From Actinoplanes couchii (GTDB lineage: Bacteria; Actinomycetota; Actinomycetes; Mycobacteriales; Micromonosporaceae), in assembly GCF_016862075.1 (NCBI RefSeq), contig NZ_BOMG01000014.1:89103-153102 (forward strand): DNA of 64,000 bases, given 5' to 3'. The position numbers were made by a program, and so were the translations under genes. Within the stretch, counting starts at the first letter, position 1. Each line of letters opens with the position of its first letter. Shown one piece after another: positions 44,570 to 54,761 of this stretch. Under the pieces are notes generated by a model, which saw nothing but the letters and a program-made list of their open reading frames with translations, made no database searches and was not told where the DNA came from.

Positions 44570-46899
44570 AGGTCCCCCATCTGGTAGATCCGGACGGTTC
44601 CGTTGTCGTAGAGCCGGGAGATCGTATCCACCGTGTCGAACTTGCCGAGCTGGGCGTCGCTGAGCGGCTCGGTGATCTTCCCGGCCATCGGGTCGCTCTG
44701 GAAGTACGCGTTGTCCATCGGCAGCAGGTCACCGAGCCGGTGGTCGACCACCAGGTAGTTGATCGCCAGGCTCCGGACGATCTCCTGCTCGGTGGCGGTC
44801 CACTCGGTGGCGTAGTACAGCTCGCCGACCTCCCGGACCGGGTCGGTGCGGCCGTACGTCGAGGAGAGCGCCACCGCCGTGATGTCCCCGCCGACCCGGA
44901 CCTCCTGCGGCAGGTTCCGTTGCTGCCAGAACGACGCGTCCACCCCGTAGGCGTCCACCGACCGTTCGTAGGCGGCCGGCATGTACGGCCCGGGCAGCAG
45001 CGCCGACACCGGTGGCCAGCCGCCGGTCCGGGCGCCGACCATCAGCAGCGTGATCAGCGTGGTGCCGATGTACACCTGCCCGGCCAGCCGCCGCCCGGTG
45101 GTGACCGCGACCCCCGGTGGTGGCACCGACAGCCAGCGCCGGCCGTTCTCGTCCTTGGCCGGGATGATCTGCACGGCGTGCACGATCGCGATCGCCGCGA
45201 TGATCGACATCGGGACGTAGGTGAAGGTGGAGAGCCGGCCAGCGATCTCCGGGCCGTTCTGGCCGAGGAACCGGGCGCCGTTGCCGGCGAAGAACACCGC
45301 GCCGCCGACCAGGGCCGCCCAGCGCCAGGTGTCCCGGTCCTTGCGCAGGATCATGTCCCGCGCCACCGCCAGGAACAGCACCAGCAGACCGAGAATGCCC
45401 AGCCCCTGCACGGCCAGCTGGACCAGTGGCACCGGTTTGCTGGCGCCGCCGTCGTCCCCGCCGCTCGGCGCGCCGCCGAGGATCTGGTTCAGCGAGGCGG
45501 CCAGCCGCTGGACCGGCGCCTCCAGGTAGGAGATGACGTCGGTGGCGACGAACCCGATCCACGAGCAGACGATCGCCAGCGCGACACCCGGCACGATCAG
45601 CGAGTGCCACGGCCGCGGCTTCTCCAGCGCCACCTCGGTCAGCGAGAGCAGCAGCAGCGTCGCGACCAGGGCGAACGCGGTCACGTGGTGGCTGACCGTG
45701 GTCATCGCGATGCCGATCACGGCCAGCGACAGGAACCGTCGGCCGCCGCCCGCGCGCCACCGCCGGTGCGCCCACACGGTGAGCATGAAGAACGGCAGGG
45801 CCGCGGTGGCGTACAGGAACATCGAATTGAAGAAGAGGTAGTGCATCGCGGTCGCGTAGGTCACGCAGGCCACGCCGGCCATCGCGGGCGAGTTGCTGGC
45901 GCGCAGCACCGCCGCGAACAGCCAGCCCACGAAGATCAGGTGGGCGACGCCCGCCACGATGGTGCCGGCCGCGGTCACCGGCAGGCCGGTGAGCAGCGAC
46001 AACCCGGCGCCCATCTCGGCCAGGCCGGGGAAGTGCACGGCCGGGGGCAGCGCGTTGTTCTGCCGGAACAGCTCGCCGGACTCGGTGATCAGGGTGGTGG
46101 CCAGCCAGTGCTGCAGCTCGTCGGGGAACCGGAACTGGTCCGGGCTGTACATCCACTTCAGCATGTACTGGTTCGTCGCCAGCCCCATCACCAGCACGAA
46201 CGACTCGGCGACCCCGGCCAGCCGGCTGAGCAGCCGGAACACCACGGGGGAGAAGACGATGATCTGGCCGATCCAGTACGCGGTCATCGCCCACGCGGTC
46301 TCGTGCCGTCCCCCGGCGTAGGCGAGGGCGACCAGCACCACACCGAGGCTGGAGACGGCCAGCACCCACGGCGCCCAGCCCAGGTCGGCGGGTTTGGCGG
46401 GCTCCGGTTTCTCGGCCGGGAGCCGGATGATGACCGTCTCGTCGACCTTCTTGTCGACGACCGCGCGGCCGGCCACCTGCTTCTTCGCCGGCGCCTGCGG
46501 CAGCCGGATGATGACCGTGTCGTCGCCGGCCTGCTTGCGCACCGTGGTCAGCGCGCCGGTCTTGGTGGGGCCGCTCGGCAGCCGGATGATGACGGTGTCG
46601 TCGCCGACGGTCTTCTTCTTGATCCCGCCGGTCTTCGTGCCCGCGGTCTTCGCCGGGGAGCCCGGCAGCCGGATGATCACCGTGTCGTCGCCGACCGCGC
46701 GTTTCTTCTTGGCGGGCGGGGTGGCGCGGATCACCACGGTGTCGTCCGCGTCCTTCTTCTTCACCGGAGCGGGCGCGCTCGGCGGCCGGATCACCTGGGT
46801 GGCGTCGGCGTCCGGCTTCGGGGTGGGAGGAATGACGATGGTCTCGTCGGATTGCGCCCCCGGCGTCCGTTTTCCGTCGGACGTCGGCTGGTCCCCCAT
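44566..46899 (-). CDS. GT-C-like multi-pass membrane protein with seven-repeat N-terminal tail
   Basis: A 777-residue protein. The first about 165 residues are cytoplasmic and contain seven copies of a D-x-T-x-x-I-R-x-P unit (four are DDTVIIRLP or DETVIIRLP) separated by Lys/Pro/Ala spacers. The remainder has about a dozen helices. The first external loop carries FPDELQHW, reminiscent of the Asp-Glu motif of GT-C glycosyltransferases, so lipid-linked sugar transfer is likely but not proven. ATG 46899 has GGAGGG eight bases upstream. It is coupled to the DUF1616-like gene. Confidence 0.82.
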   Translation of the reverse strand: MGDQPTSDGKRTPGAQSDETIVIPPTPKPDADATQVIRPPSAPAPVKKKDADDTVVIRATPPAKKKRAVGDDTVIIRLPGSPAKTAGTKTGGIKKKTVGDDTVIIRLPSGPTKTGALTTVRKQAGDDTVIIRLPQAPAKKQVAGRAVVDKKVDETVIIRLPAEKPEPAKPADLGWAPWVLAVSSLGVVLVALAYAGGRHETAWAMTAYWIGQIIVFSPVVFRLLSRLAGVAESFVLVMGLATNQYMLKWMYSPDQFRFPDELQHWLATTLITESGELFRQNNALPPAVHFPGLAEMGAGLSLLTGLPVTAAGTIVAGVAHLIFVGWLFAAVLRASNSPAMAGVACVTYATAMHYLFFNSMFLYATAALPFFMLTVWAHRRWRAGGGRRFLSLAVIGIAMTTVSHHVTAFALVATLLLLSLTEVALEKPRPWHSLIVPGVALAIVCSWIGFVATDVISYLEAPVQRLAASLNQILGGAPSGGDDGGASKPVPLVQLAVQGLGILGLLVLFLAVARDMILRKDRDTWRWAALVGGAVFFAGNGARFLGQNGPEIAGRLSTFTYVPMSIIAAIAIVHAVQIIPAKDENGRRWLSVPPPGVAVTTGRRLAGQVYIGTTLITLLMVGARTGGWPPVSALLPGPYMPAAYERSVDAYGVDASFWQQRNLPQEVRVGGDITAVALSSTYGRTDPVREVGELYYATEWTATEQEIVRSLAINYLVVDHRLGDLLPMDNAYFQSDPMAGKITEPLSDAQLGKFDTVDTISRLYDNGTVRIYQMGDL

Positions 46900-46934
46900 G
46901 AAAAGAGCCCTCCACACACTGGATGACGATGCGC

Positions 46935-46975
46935 CCGCCGCCCCCGCCCCCGGCGGCCGGGTGCGGGGGCGGCGG
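46935..46975 (-). terminator. Long GC-rich hairpin between GT2 operon and GT-C gene
   Basis: The arms 46935-46947 and 46963-46975 are perfectly complementary over 13 bp, and a shorter inner stem fills the loop. It lies 23 bases after the GT2 stop on the minus strand and 36 bases before the GT-C-like start. Confidence 0.7.
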
Positions 46976-46997
46976 ACGCTACGCCGCGTTGATCGGT

Positions 46998-48317
46998 TTA
47001 GCGGGTACCCCGGAGTTTCGCCCGGGCGGCGCGCCGGCCCTTGAGGTAGGCGCCCGGTCCGGCAATCATCCCCCGCCGGTTGGCCGTGAGGAGCTCACGT
47101 GGGAAATCATCCTGCAGGGTCGACACCCGCAGGCTGTCCGCGCCGGTCAGATCACGCAGCGCGGTCGGCGCCAGCTTGATCAGGGCGAAGAGCAGACCGG
47201 GCCGGCCCAGGACCAGGCTGGTGTACGCCGCGGTCAGCCCCGTCCCGTACCCCACCATCTGCTTGTGCAGCCCCTCGAAGTCCCGCCGGTGGTAGTGGTG
47301 GGTGACCGCGGTCGGCTGGTAGACGATCGTCCCGCCGGCCAGCAGCACCTTGGTGAAGGCGAGAGTGTCCTCCGAGCCCATCGCCGGGGTGCCGGCGCCC
47401 AGAGCATTGTCCCAGCCACCGACCCGCGCGATCACACCGGGCCGGAAGGTCATGTTGGCTCCGGTGCCGAACGGCGGCAGCGGGTAGAGCGGGCTCTGCC
47501 GGTCCGCGGTCTCCGGCCCGAACCGGTCCGGGCGGAACCCGCGGCCCTTGCTGTGCCCGCCGAACTGCTCGAACCAGATCTGCGCCCGGGTCTCCAGCTC
47601 GGCCGGGACGATCACGCCGGAGACCACGTCGGCGTCCGGGTTCTCGACCAGGGCACGGGCCACCTCGGCCAGCCAGTACCGGTCGGCCAGTTCGTCGTCG
47701 TCGATCCACGCGACGATCTCGCCCCGGGTGGCCCGCTCCGCCATGTTCCGGGCGAACGACAGGCCGGGCTTGGGCTCGGTGATGTACTCCACCGGGCCGC
47801 GGCGGGCCGCCGACCGGGCCACCTCGGCGGTCGCGTCGGTCACCGGCGCGTTGTCCACGACCAGGATCCGGGCCGCCGGGTAGACCTGGGTGAGCAGGCT
47901 GTCCAGGCAGCGGGCCAGTGCGCCGGGCCGCTCCCGGGTGCAGACCACCACGGTGATGTCCGGTGCGGAGGCCAGCGCCGCGCGCCGGCCCGCCAGGAAC
48001 GCGGGCTCGGTCGCCGGGACGAGACCCGTCGACGGCACCGGGGCGCCGTCCAGCCGGGGCCGGACCACGTCGCCCAGCTCGGCGTCGATCGCCGCGGCCA
48101 GCTCGGCCGGGGTCAGGCCCCGCTCCGGCACGTCCACCAGGATCGTGCCGAGCGGCTCGGTGAACAGCCGCACCAGCGCCCACGCCTGCTGGACCCGGCG
48201 GCCGTCGGGCGCCACCGCACCGACCGACGGCAGCGCCTCGGAGATCTCCAGGTCCAGGACGACGGCGGGCAGTACGTTGCTCTCCTCGTCCAGGCGCGGG
48301 GGAACGACGGCGGTCAT
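46998..48317 (-). CDS. Family 2 glycosyltransferase with N-terminal extension
   Basis: A 439-residue glycosyltransferase. A GT2 domain begins near residue 118 with ITVVVCTRERPGALARCLDSL, followed by the metal-binding DDD-type IDDDE and a substrate-side GSEDT motif. The first 115 residues are an extra domain that I cannot name. Cytoplasmic; it adds a sugar to a lipid- or polymer-linked acceptor. Its start overlaps the upstream GT2 gene by four bases, and a strong hairpin follows its stop, so it closes the glycosyltransferase operon. Confidence 0.9.
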   Translation of the reverse strand: MTAVVPPRLDEESNVLPAVVLDLEISEALPSVGAVAPDGRRVQQAWALVRLFTEPLGTILVDVPERGLTPAELAAAIDAELGDVVRPRLDGAPVPSTGLVPATEPAFLAGRRAALASAPDITVVVCTRERPGALARCLDSLLTQVYPAARILVVDNAPVTDATAEVARSAARRGPVEYITEPKPGLSFARNMAERATRGEIVAWIDDDELADRYWLAEVARALVENPDADVVSGVIVPAELETRAQIWFEQFGGHSKGRGFRPDRFGPETADRQSPLYPLPPFGTGANMTFRPGVIARVGGWDNALGAGTPAMGSEDTLAFTKVLLAGGTIVYQPTAVTHHYHRRDFEGLHKQMVGYGTGLTAAYTSLVLGRPGLLFALIKLAPTALRDLTGADSLRVSTLQDDFPRELLTANRRGMIAGPGAYLKGRRAARAKLRGTR

Positions 48318-49276
48318 CGGGCCACCTCGGCTTCATCGGTCTTGCGGCCCTGCCGCTTCGAGCTGACGGTCTCGACGACGCCACCGACACCGGCGGCCGC
48401 GACACCGGCGACCACACCGCCGGAACGCAGGAAGTTGTCCGAGCCCTTGCCGGTCAGGCCGGCGCCCAGGTACTTGACCATCGCCTTGGGCAGCGCCCAC
48501 AGGTAGTTGCGCTCGGCGCCGAGCGCGTCGTTCTCGTGCAGGCCGGCCATCTGCACCTTGCCGCGGCCCTCCGCGTAACAGCGGCGCACGAAGAAGGAGA
48601 AGCTGGCCCGCTCCATCGGCACCTCGTGCTGGATGACGGCGCTCGGCACGTACATCCAGCGGCCACCGCCGACCTGGCTCATGCGCAGGCAGAGATCGGT
48701 GTCCTCGGGCCGGTTGCGGGAGCCGAGCTTGCCGAAGCCGACCCGGAAGCCGCCGGCGGCCTCGAAGACCTCCTTGCGGACGATCATGTTGGCCGACCAC
48801 ACGTTGCGGATGGGCGCGGTCTCGGTGGGCATCCCGGTGTAGGAGCCGCCGACCGCCCAGAGGAACTCGCCGGGCATCCAGCGCGGGGCCGGGCCCTCCC
48901 AGGCGGGCTGGATGGCGCCGCCGGTGCCGACCACGGTGGGGTCGGTGAACGGCTCGATCTGCCGGGCCAGCCAGTGCTGGTCGGCGATGATGTCGTCGTC
49001 CAGGAACGCGATCAGCGGCGTCCCCGCGTGGAAGGCGCCGGTGTTGCGGTTGCCGGAGACGCCCTGGGCGTAGGCGTTCTGCAGCACGGTGACGCCGGGC
49101 AGCTCGCGCTGGATCCGCTCGTACATCGCCGGGTTGTGGTCGACCACGACGACGATCTCGTCGGGCTGGTGCGACTGGGCCCGCGCGGACGCCAGGGTCC
49201 GGGTCAGGTAGTCCCAGCGCACCTCGGAGTAGGTCGGAATGACGATCGTCGTGGCGAGAGGAGGGGTGGTGTTCAC
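48314..49276 (-). CDS. Family 2 glycosyltransferase
   Basis: A 320-residue GT-A-fold enzyme. Motifs are TTIVIPTYSEVRWDYLTRTL, LDDDIIAD for metal and nucleotide sugar, and NRPEDTDLCLRM as the acceptor-side ED motif. The C-terminus has a Gly/Ala/Val-rich short hydrophobic segment (VVAGVAAAGVGGVV) that may touch the membrane. GTG 49276 starts it, with AGGAG about ten bases upstream. It is the second of three glycosyltransferases on this strand and is coupled to the third. Confidence 0.92.
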   Translation of the reverse strand: MNTTPPLATTIVIPTYSEVRWDYLTRTLASARAQSHQPDEIVVVVDHNPAMYERIQRELPGVTVLQNAYAQGVSGNRNTGAFHAGTPLIAFLDDDIIADQHWLARQIEPFTDPTVVGTGGAIQPAWEGPAPRWMPGEFLWAVGGSYTGMPTETAPIRNVWSANMIVRKEVFEAAGGFRVGFGKLGSRNRPEDTDLCLRMSQVGGGRWMYVPSAVIQHEVPMERASFSFFVRRCYAEGRGKVQMAGLHENDALGAERNYLWALPKAMVKYLGAGLTGKGSDNFLRSGGVVAGVAAAGVGGVVETVSSKRQGRKTDEAEVAR

Positions 49277-49326
49277 GAGGGGGGTGCTCCTGTGGGCTTT
49301 CAGCGCTCGATCAGGGCTGCGGCGGG

Positions 49327-50418
49327 TCAGTCGTCGAGCGCGCTGCGGCGCAGGGCGTTGATGTCCTGGGTCTGCCGGCTGCCGAGGTCGTCGAAGGCAC
49401 GGGCCCGGGCGGAGCTCAGGTCCTGGGTGGGCTGGGCGCCGAGGTCGTCGAGCCGGCCGTGGATCTGGTTGAGGTCCTCGGAGCGGCGGGCGCCGGCGTT
49501 CCGGTTCAGGTGCCCGGACTCCCGGCGCGGGTCCGCGGCGTGGCGGGTGGCGACCGGGTTGGCGACCGGGACGGTCATCGGCGGCGGGGTGACCCGCGGG
49601 GCGGGCGTGACCTTCAGGCCCTGGGAGAACGGGGGCAGACCGGCGCCGCGGCGGTGGCGCATCCGGCCGTACTCGCTGAAGATCGTGCGGAGCACGCGGA
49701 AGCCGTCACGGAAGGTGTTCAGGTTGCTCTCGCCGTGGATGCGCTCGTGCTCGGTGCTGCCGACCTCGCCGACGTTGAGCTTCTCGGCGACCGCGCGAAT
49801 GTTGATCATGGTCTCGATCTCGAAACCGTCGCCCCAGAGCTTGCTGCCGTCGGACGGCTGCGGCAGGCCGACGTCCGGCAGGTCCAGGGCCGGCACCACG
49901 TCGCGCCAGAAGGCGTTGTAGCCGTAGCACAGGTCGGTGAAGTTGGTCTTGAACAGCACGTTCACGACCAGGTTGAGACCGTCGTTGCCGAGCTTGCGCA
50001 GCTTGGTGATGTCGTGGCTGTGGCCGCCGTGGTTGAACCGGGAGCCCTTCACGAAGTGGTCGCCGTCGATCAGCTTCTGCACGAACAGCGGGATCTCGCC
50101 CGGGTCGGTCGAGCCGTCGGCGTCGATCATCACGATGATGTCGCCGGTGCAGGCGCCGAAGCCGACCGCGAGGGCGTTGCCCTTGCCCTTACGGGTCTGC
50201 TGCACGATCTTCGCGTCCGGGCGCAGCTGGCGGGCCACCTCGACGGTCCGGTCCTTCGAACCGCCATCGACGACGATCACCTCGGTGATCATCGCCGGGA
50301 GCTTCGCGAACACGTGCGGCAGGTTCCGCTCCTCATTGAGCGTGGGAATCACGACGCTTACGGTCGGTGATTGCGGGCGGTGACTGTCGGTGTTCGTGTT
50401 CAAGTGCGAAAGCTCCAT
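49327..50418 (-). CDS. Family 2 glycosyltransferase, DPM/UgtP-like, with a repeated tail
   Basis: A 363-residue enzyme. The GT2 core (residues about 18-250) has VSVVIPTLNEERNLPHVF, VVDGGSKDRT and DADGSTDPGEIP, like polyprenyl-phosphate or dolichol-type glucosyl/mannosyltransferases. The last about 110 residues are a Pro/Arg-rich, probably disordered tail ending in two related units, DDLGAQPTQDLSSARARA and DDLGSRQTQDINALRRSA. ATG 50418 is set by GGAAGGGA six bases upstream. It is first in the operon of three glycosyltransferases; it may load a lipid carrier for the GT-C-like enzyme. Confidence 0.9.
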   Translation of the reverse strand: MELSHLNTNTDSHRPQSPTVSVVIPTLNEERNLPHVFAKLPAMITEVIVVDGGSKDRTVEVARQLRPDAKIVQQTRKGKGNALAVGFGACTGDIIVMIDADGSTDPGEIPLFVQKLIDGDHFVKGSRFNHGGHSHDITKLRKLGNDGLNLVVNVLFKTNFTDLCYGYNAFWRDVVPALDLPDVGLPQPSDGSKLWGDGFEIETMINIRAVAEKLNVGEVGSTEHERIHGESNLNTFRDGFRVLRTIFSEYGRMRHRRGAGLPPFSQGLKVTPAPRVTPPPMTVPVANPVATRHAADPRRESGHLNRNAGARRSEDLNQIHGRLDDLGAQPTQDLSSARARAFDDLGSRQTQDINALRRSALDD

Positions 50419-50891
50419 GTCGGTCCCTTCCGGGGGGCGGCAATGCGACTTCGTTGCGCGATTTCCCTCCGGGGGACCGCACAGCCGCTCGCTTAAGGAA
50501 TTCAACCTAGCAAGGGATTACGTAGCGTCAACAGGCCACGAGAAAGGTTCAGATCACAGATGGGGGTTCGGTGCCGTCAGCGCAGTTCTATCAGGTGTAG
50601 AGCGGAGACCAAGGTTACGATTACTACGGTGCGTAATCGGAAATGGTCGCACGGTAGGACTGATACGGAGCGTCTGCGGCAAATGCAAAATAGGTGAGTT
50701 GATCACCGCAAATCGGGACAAGATCGGCCTCACGTTCCGATCTCGGCTGTTCACTCTTCGTGTAACCATCCGTACAGGGGTGTAGGCGCCTGATAGCTGG
50801 GCGTGAGCGTTTCCGCTGGCTACCGTGGTTCGCATGGGAACAGGCAGCCCGGCACCCGTAGCCTCCGCGGCCGTCCGCCGTTGGTGAGACG
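50419..50891. promoter_or_regulatory. AT-richer intergenic region upstream of the glycosyltransferase operon
   Basis: A 473-bp gap with visibly lower GC than its surroundings and no supported frame. It must hold the promoter of the minus-strand glycosyltransferase operon and that of the small plus-strand gene. I could not fix any -10/-35 pair with confidence. Confidence 0.5.
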
Positions 50892-51047
50892 ATGACGACT
50901 CAATCCGGACTCTGTGTGTGCGGCCACGCTTATCGGGCGCACGAGCACTACCGATCCGGGACGGATTGTGCCCTTTGTGACCCCAGGGTGTGCCCGCGCT
51001 ACCGGCCGGCCGTGCCGTGGTGGCGGCGCCTGCTGGCCCGCCGCTGA
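50892..51047 (+). CDS. Small Cys/His-rich protein, probable zinc ribbon
   Basis: A 51-residue protein read directly from the DNA (ATG 50892 to TGA 51045-51047). It has LCVCGHAY, HEHYRSG, DCALC and VCPRY: five Cys and three His in a pattern like a small zinc knuckle, followed by a basic, Trp-containing tail (PWWRRLLARR). GGTGAG lies just upstream of the ATG. The Cys spacing makes a random open frame unlikely. It lies alone between the glycosyltransferase operon and the sulfotransferase gene, on the sulfotransferase strand. Function unknown; nucleic-acid or protein binding is plausible. Confidence 0.75.
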   Translation: MTTQSGLCVCGHAYRAHEHYRSGTDCALCDPRVCPRYRPAVPWWRRLLARR

Positions 51048-51239
51048 CCACCTGCGGGTCCTCGGCTGAACGGGGGACGCGTCGATCCTCCGCGGGCTGC
51101 CGATTCGGTTGATCAACGCTCGTCCGCGCCGGTCGACTTCGCTGAGCCGGTGACCGGCCGGAACTCTCTTTTTCCCTGCCCGCCGGTGCCGGAACGGGCA
51201 TCTGCGGATCTTTCCGGTGGCTAAATCCTACTGAATTGG

Positions 51240-51245
51240 TAGGCT
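51240..51245 (+). promoter_or_regulatory. Putative -10 box (TAGGCT) of the sulfotransferase gene
   Basis: TAGGCT is followed by seven bases and ATG 51253, the leaderless pattern. A CCTAC-N7-GTAGG inverted repeat (51227-51243) overlaps it and may be an operator. Confidence 0.55.
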
Positions 51246-51252
51246 ACGCCAC

Positions 51253-52188
51253 ATGTCACTTCCCGACTTCCTGATAGCGGGCGTGCCCAAGGCCGGCACC
51301 ACGGCCCTGCACGCCGCGCTGACCGGCCACCCCGACCTGTACCTGTCCCGGGTCAAGGAGCCGAAGTTCTTCCTCTCCGACGGCCCGCCCCCGGCCGTCG
51401 GCGGCCCCGGCGACGTGCAGACCTACCAGGAGCACGTGTGGCGGCGCGCCGACTACGAGAAGCTCTTCGACCCGGCCCCGGCCGGCGCCCTCAAGGGCGA
51501 GGCCACCCCGTTCTATCTCTACGACCTGGCCTCCCACAACCGGATCAAAGCGTTGATCCCGGACGTGAAGTTGATCATCCTGCTCCGCGACCCGGTCGAC
51601 CGGGCCCACTCCAACTGGACCCACCTGTGGGTGGCCGGTCTGGAGGCGGAGGCGGACTTCCGCACCGCCTGCCGGGCCGAGGAGTCCCGCCGGGCCGCAC
51701 AGTGGGCCGACTTCTGGCACTACATCGGACTGGGCCTTTACGGACAGCAGCTCCAGCACCTTTACCAGCGCTTCTCGCCCGAACAGGTACTTCTGCTACG
51801 CTACCGCGACCTCAAGGACAACCCGGCTGAGACGCTGGACCGGGTCTGCTCCTTCCTCGGTGTGCGGACGGGTGTGCTCACCTCCATCCCGAGGGAGAAC
51901 GTGAACCGTCACTACGTCGAGGACAACGGTGTGAACCGCGTGTTGCGTGGCCTGTTGCGGGCCGGCGGCGAGTTCGGGCACCACTTCCCGGTGCCGTTGC
52001 GCCTCGCTGCCCGGGGCCCGCTGCTCACCCTGCTGCACCGCAAGCGGGGCAACCGCCCGGTCACCACCCCGGAGGAACGAGCCGCGCTGCTGCCGTACTT
52101 CGCCGACGACATCGCCCTGCTCCGGGACGTGACGGGCGAGAACTACGACGACTGGCTGAGCCTGGACCGGCACGCCACCACCCGGTGA
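51253..52188 (+). CDS. PAPS-dependent sulfotransferase
   Basis: A 311-residue sulfotransferase. The 5'-phosphosulfate loop appears as [10 protein letters not shown] (residues 10-19) and the 3'-phosphate motif as [13 protein letters not shown]. It transfers sulfate from PAPS to a hydroxyl, most often of a carbohydrate or lipid in this family. In this neighbourhood it is a good candidate to sulfate the polymer built by the minus-strand glycosyltransferases. Transcription appears leaderless. The next gene follows closely and is probably co-transcribed. Confidence 0.93.
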   Translation: MSLPDFLIAGVPKAGTTALHAALTGHPDLYLSRVKEPKFFLSDGPPPAVGGPGDVQTYQEHVWRRADYEKLFDPAPAGALKGEATPFYLYDLASHNRIKALIPDVKLIILLRDPVDRAHSNWTHLWVAGLEAEADFRTACRAEESRRAAQWADFWHYIGLGLYGQQLQHLYQRFSPEQVLLLRYRDLKDNPAETLDRVCSFLGVRTGVLTSIPRENVNRHYVEDNGVNRVLRGLLRAGGEFGHHFPVPLRLAARGPLLTLLHRKRGNRPVTTPEERAALLPYFADDIALLRDVTGENYDDWLSLDRHATTR

Positions 52189-52211
52189 ACCACCTACTTG
52201 GGAGAGCCGCC

Positions 52212-53123
52212 TTGAGCATCGGAACCACCGCCCTGCCCCTGCCCGGATGGGACGCCTCCACCGTGGTCGTCGAACCGCCCGGCACCGAACCGGGAGCCTG
52301 GTCCGGCGCGCCCAGCTCGGTGCACGCCGACGGCCACGTCTACCTCGCCTACCGCCTGCGGCTGCCGCTCGGCGCCGGCCGGGGCATCGCCAACGTGGTG
52401 GCCCGCTCGGCCGACGGCATCGGATTCACCGTGGTCGCGGAGATCGGCAAGGAACGGTTCGGCGCCGAGTCGCTGGAGCGGCCTGCCCTGGTCCGCACCC
52501 CCGAGGGCCGGTGGCGGCTGTACGTCAGCGCCGCCACCCCCGGCACCAAGCACTGGCGGGTCGACCTGCTCGAGGCCGACACCCCGGAGGGCCTGGCCGA
52601 CGCGCCGGCCCGGACCGTCCTGGCCGGCTCCGCCGAGTCCGGGGTGAAGGACCCGGTGCTGCACCACGACGGGCACGGCTGGCACCTGTGGGCGTCGGTG
52701 CACCCCCTCGAGTCCTGGGACGACGCCGACCGGATGACCACCGAGTACGCCATCAGCCCCGACGGCGTGCAGTGGACCTGGGTGCGGACCGCGCTGGCCG
52801 GGCGGCCGGGGGAGTGGGACGCCCGGGGCGTGCGGGTCTCCTCGGTGGTGGTCGACGGCGACCGGATCACCGCCGCCTACGACGGGCGCGCCACGGCCGG
52901 CGAGAACTGGGAGGAGCGCACCGGCGTCGCCACCGGCACCCGCCTGCCGGACGGCACGTTCGGGCCGCTCACGGCCGAGTCCCGGGAGCCGGTCGGCAGC
53001 CCGCACGAGCCGCACGGCCTGCGGTACCTCAGCCTGGTCGCGCTGCCCGGCGGCCGGCAGCGGCTGTACTACGAGGCGACCCGCGCGGACGGCGCCCACG
53101 ACCTGCGGACCGAACTCTTCTGA
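52212..53123 (+). CDS. Beta-propeller glycosidase-like protein (GH43/GH32-like)
   Basis: A 303-residue cytoplasmic protein with five-bladed-propeller features: [37 protein letters not shown], a [16 protein letters not shown] segment and a final [11 protein letters not shown]. These resemble blades of GH43/GH32-type glycosidases. I do not see a full set of catalytic acids with certainty, so enzyme activity is open. TTG 52212 is preceded by GGGAGAG; GTG 52185, overlapping the sulfotransferase stop, is an alternative. With the sulfotransferase it forms a two-gene unit, suggesting glycan processing or sensing. Confidence 0.75.
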   Translation: MSIGTTALPLPGWDASTVVVEPPGTEPGAWSGAPSSVHADGHVYLAYRLRLPLGAGRGIANVVARSADGIGFTVVAEIGKERFGAESLERPALVRTPEGRWRLYVSAATPGTKHWRVDLLEADTPEGLADAPARTVLAGSAESGVKDPVLHHDGHGWHLWASVHPLESWDDADRMTTEYAISPDGVQWTWVRTALAGRPGEWDARGVRVSSVVVDGDRITAAYDGRATAGENWEERTGVATGTRLPDGTFGPLTAESREPVGSPHEPHGLRYLSLVALPGGRQRLYYEATRADGAHDLRTELF

Positions 53124-53568
53124 CCCGCCGCGCTTTCGATCGGCTCCGGTCGCGCTCCGTGAACCGTTGAGAGCGCGATCACCCCTGCTGGGGGCGGTTC
53201 CGGCCGCCTCCCGGGGGATGGCCTACCGTCGTGCGGTGACGTCAGGTGCCGGCGACATCCGGCCGCACCGTCGGTGGCGGGGTCCGACCCACGAGGAACG
53301 GCCCCGTCATCACTGCCCGTGAGCATCTGTCCGGTTCGGGCTGGGATCATCCCGTGTTGTACGCAGAGTCACCACTGTTGCTATTCGGTGAGGCCGTCGG
53401 CATGCCCTGAAAATTGTTTTCGGGAGCGTTCCCAAATAGCGCTGGGACATCCCTCGATAACAGCGATGTGAACCCGGCAAGAAATTGTGGCCGCACTCAT
53501 TCGATCCGGGTGTGCGTTTGTGTCCGGATAGGTTGGGTAACTGAACTCCGGTAACTGAGGGGGGACCG
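53124..53568. other. Intergenic region before the Ser/Thr kinase gene
   Basis: 445 bp without a supported gene. It includes a degenerate CebR-like palindrome (53421-53434), and the part after 53380 is AT-richer than its surroundings and probably carries the kinase promoter. Nothing else was recognised. Confidence 0.5.
53421..53434. promoter_or_regulatory. Degenerate CebR-like palindrome (CGGGAGCGTTCCCA)
   Basis: Matches 12 of 14 positions of the known CebR box TGGGAGCGCTCCCA. It is about 135 bp upstream of the Ser/Thr kinase gene, farther than usual for a repressor site, so it may be chance. Confidence 0.3.
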
Positions 53569-54555
<987 letters not shown>

Positions 54556-54749
54556 AAATCCACTTCCGCTGATACGCCTACCCCTCACACTCCCCACCGG
54601 CGGCGCAGCCCCCACCCCAACCGCCCCGACACGCGTGGTCCCCACCCCCACAGACCGCCCGGCGACCGCCGGGCCGATGCGTCTCTCACCGCTGGTGGCC
54701 TTTCGGTTGCGGGTGGGCTTCGGCGTGGGCCGGGGTGGGCCGGTGGTGT

Positions 54750-54755
54750 TACGGT
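54750..54755 (+). promoter_or_regulatory. Putative -10 box (TACGGT) of the DUF6412-like gene
   Basis: TACGGT, six bases, GTG 54762: leaderless pattern that supports this start. Confidence 0.5.
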
Positions 54756-54761
54756 GGCGCC

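Noticed and set aside
44506..46926. An 806-codon plus-strand frame over the GT-C-like gene
   Set aside because: Gly/Arg-rich shadow with no motif; the minus strand has membrane helices and a ribosome site.
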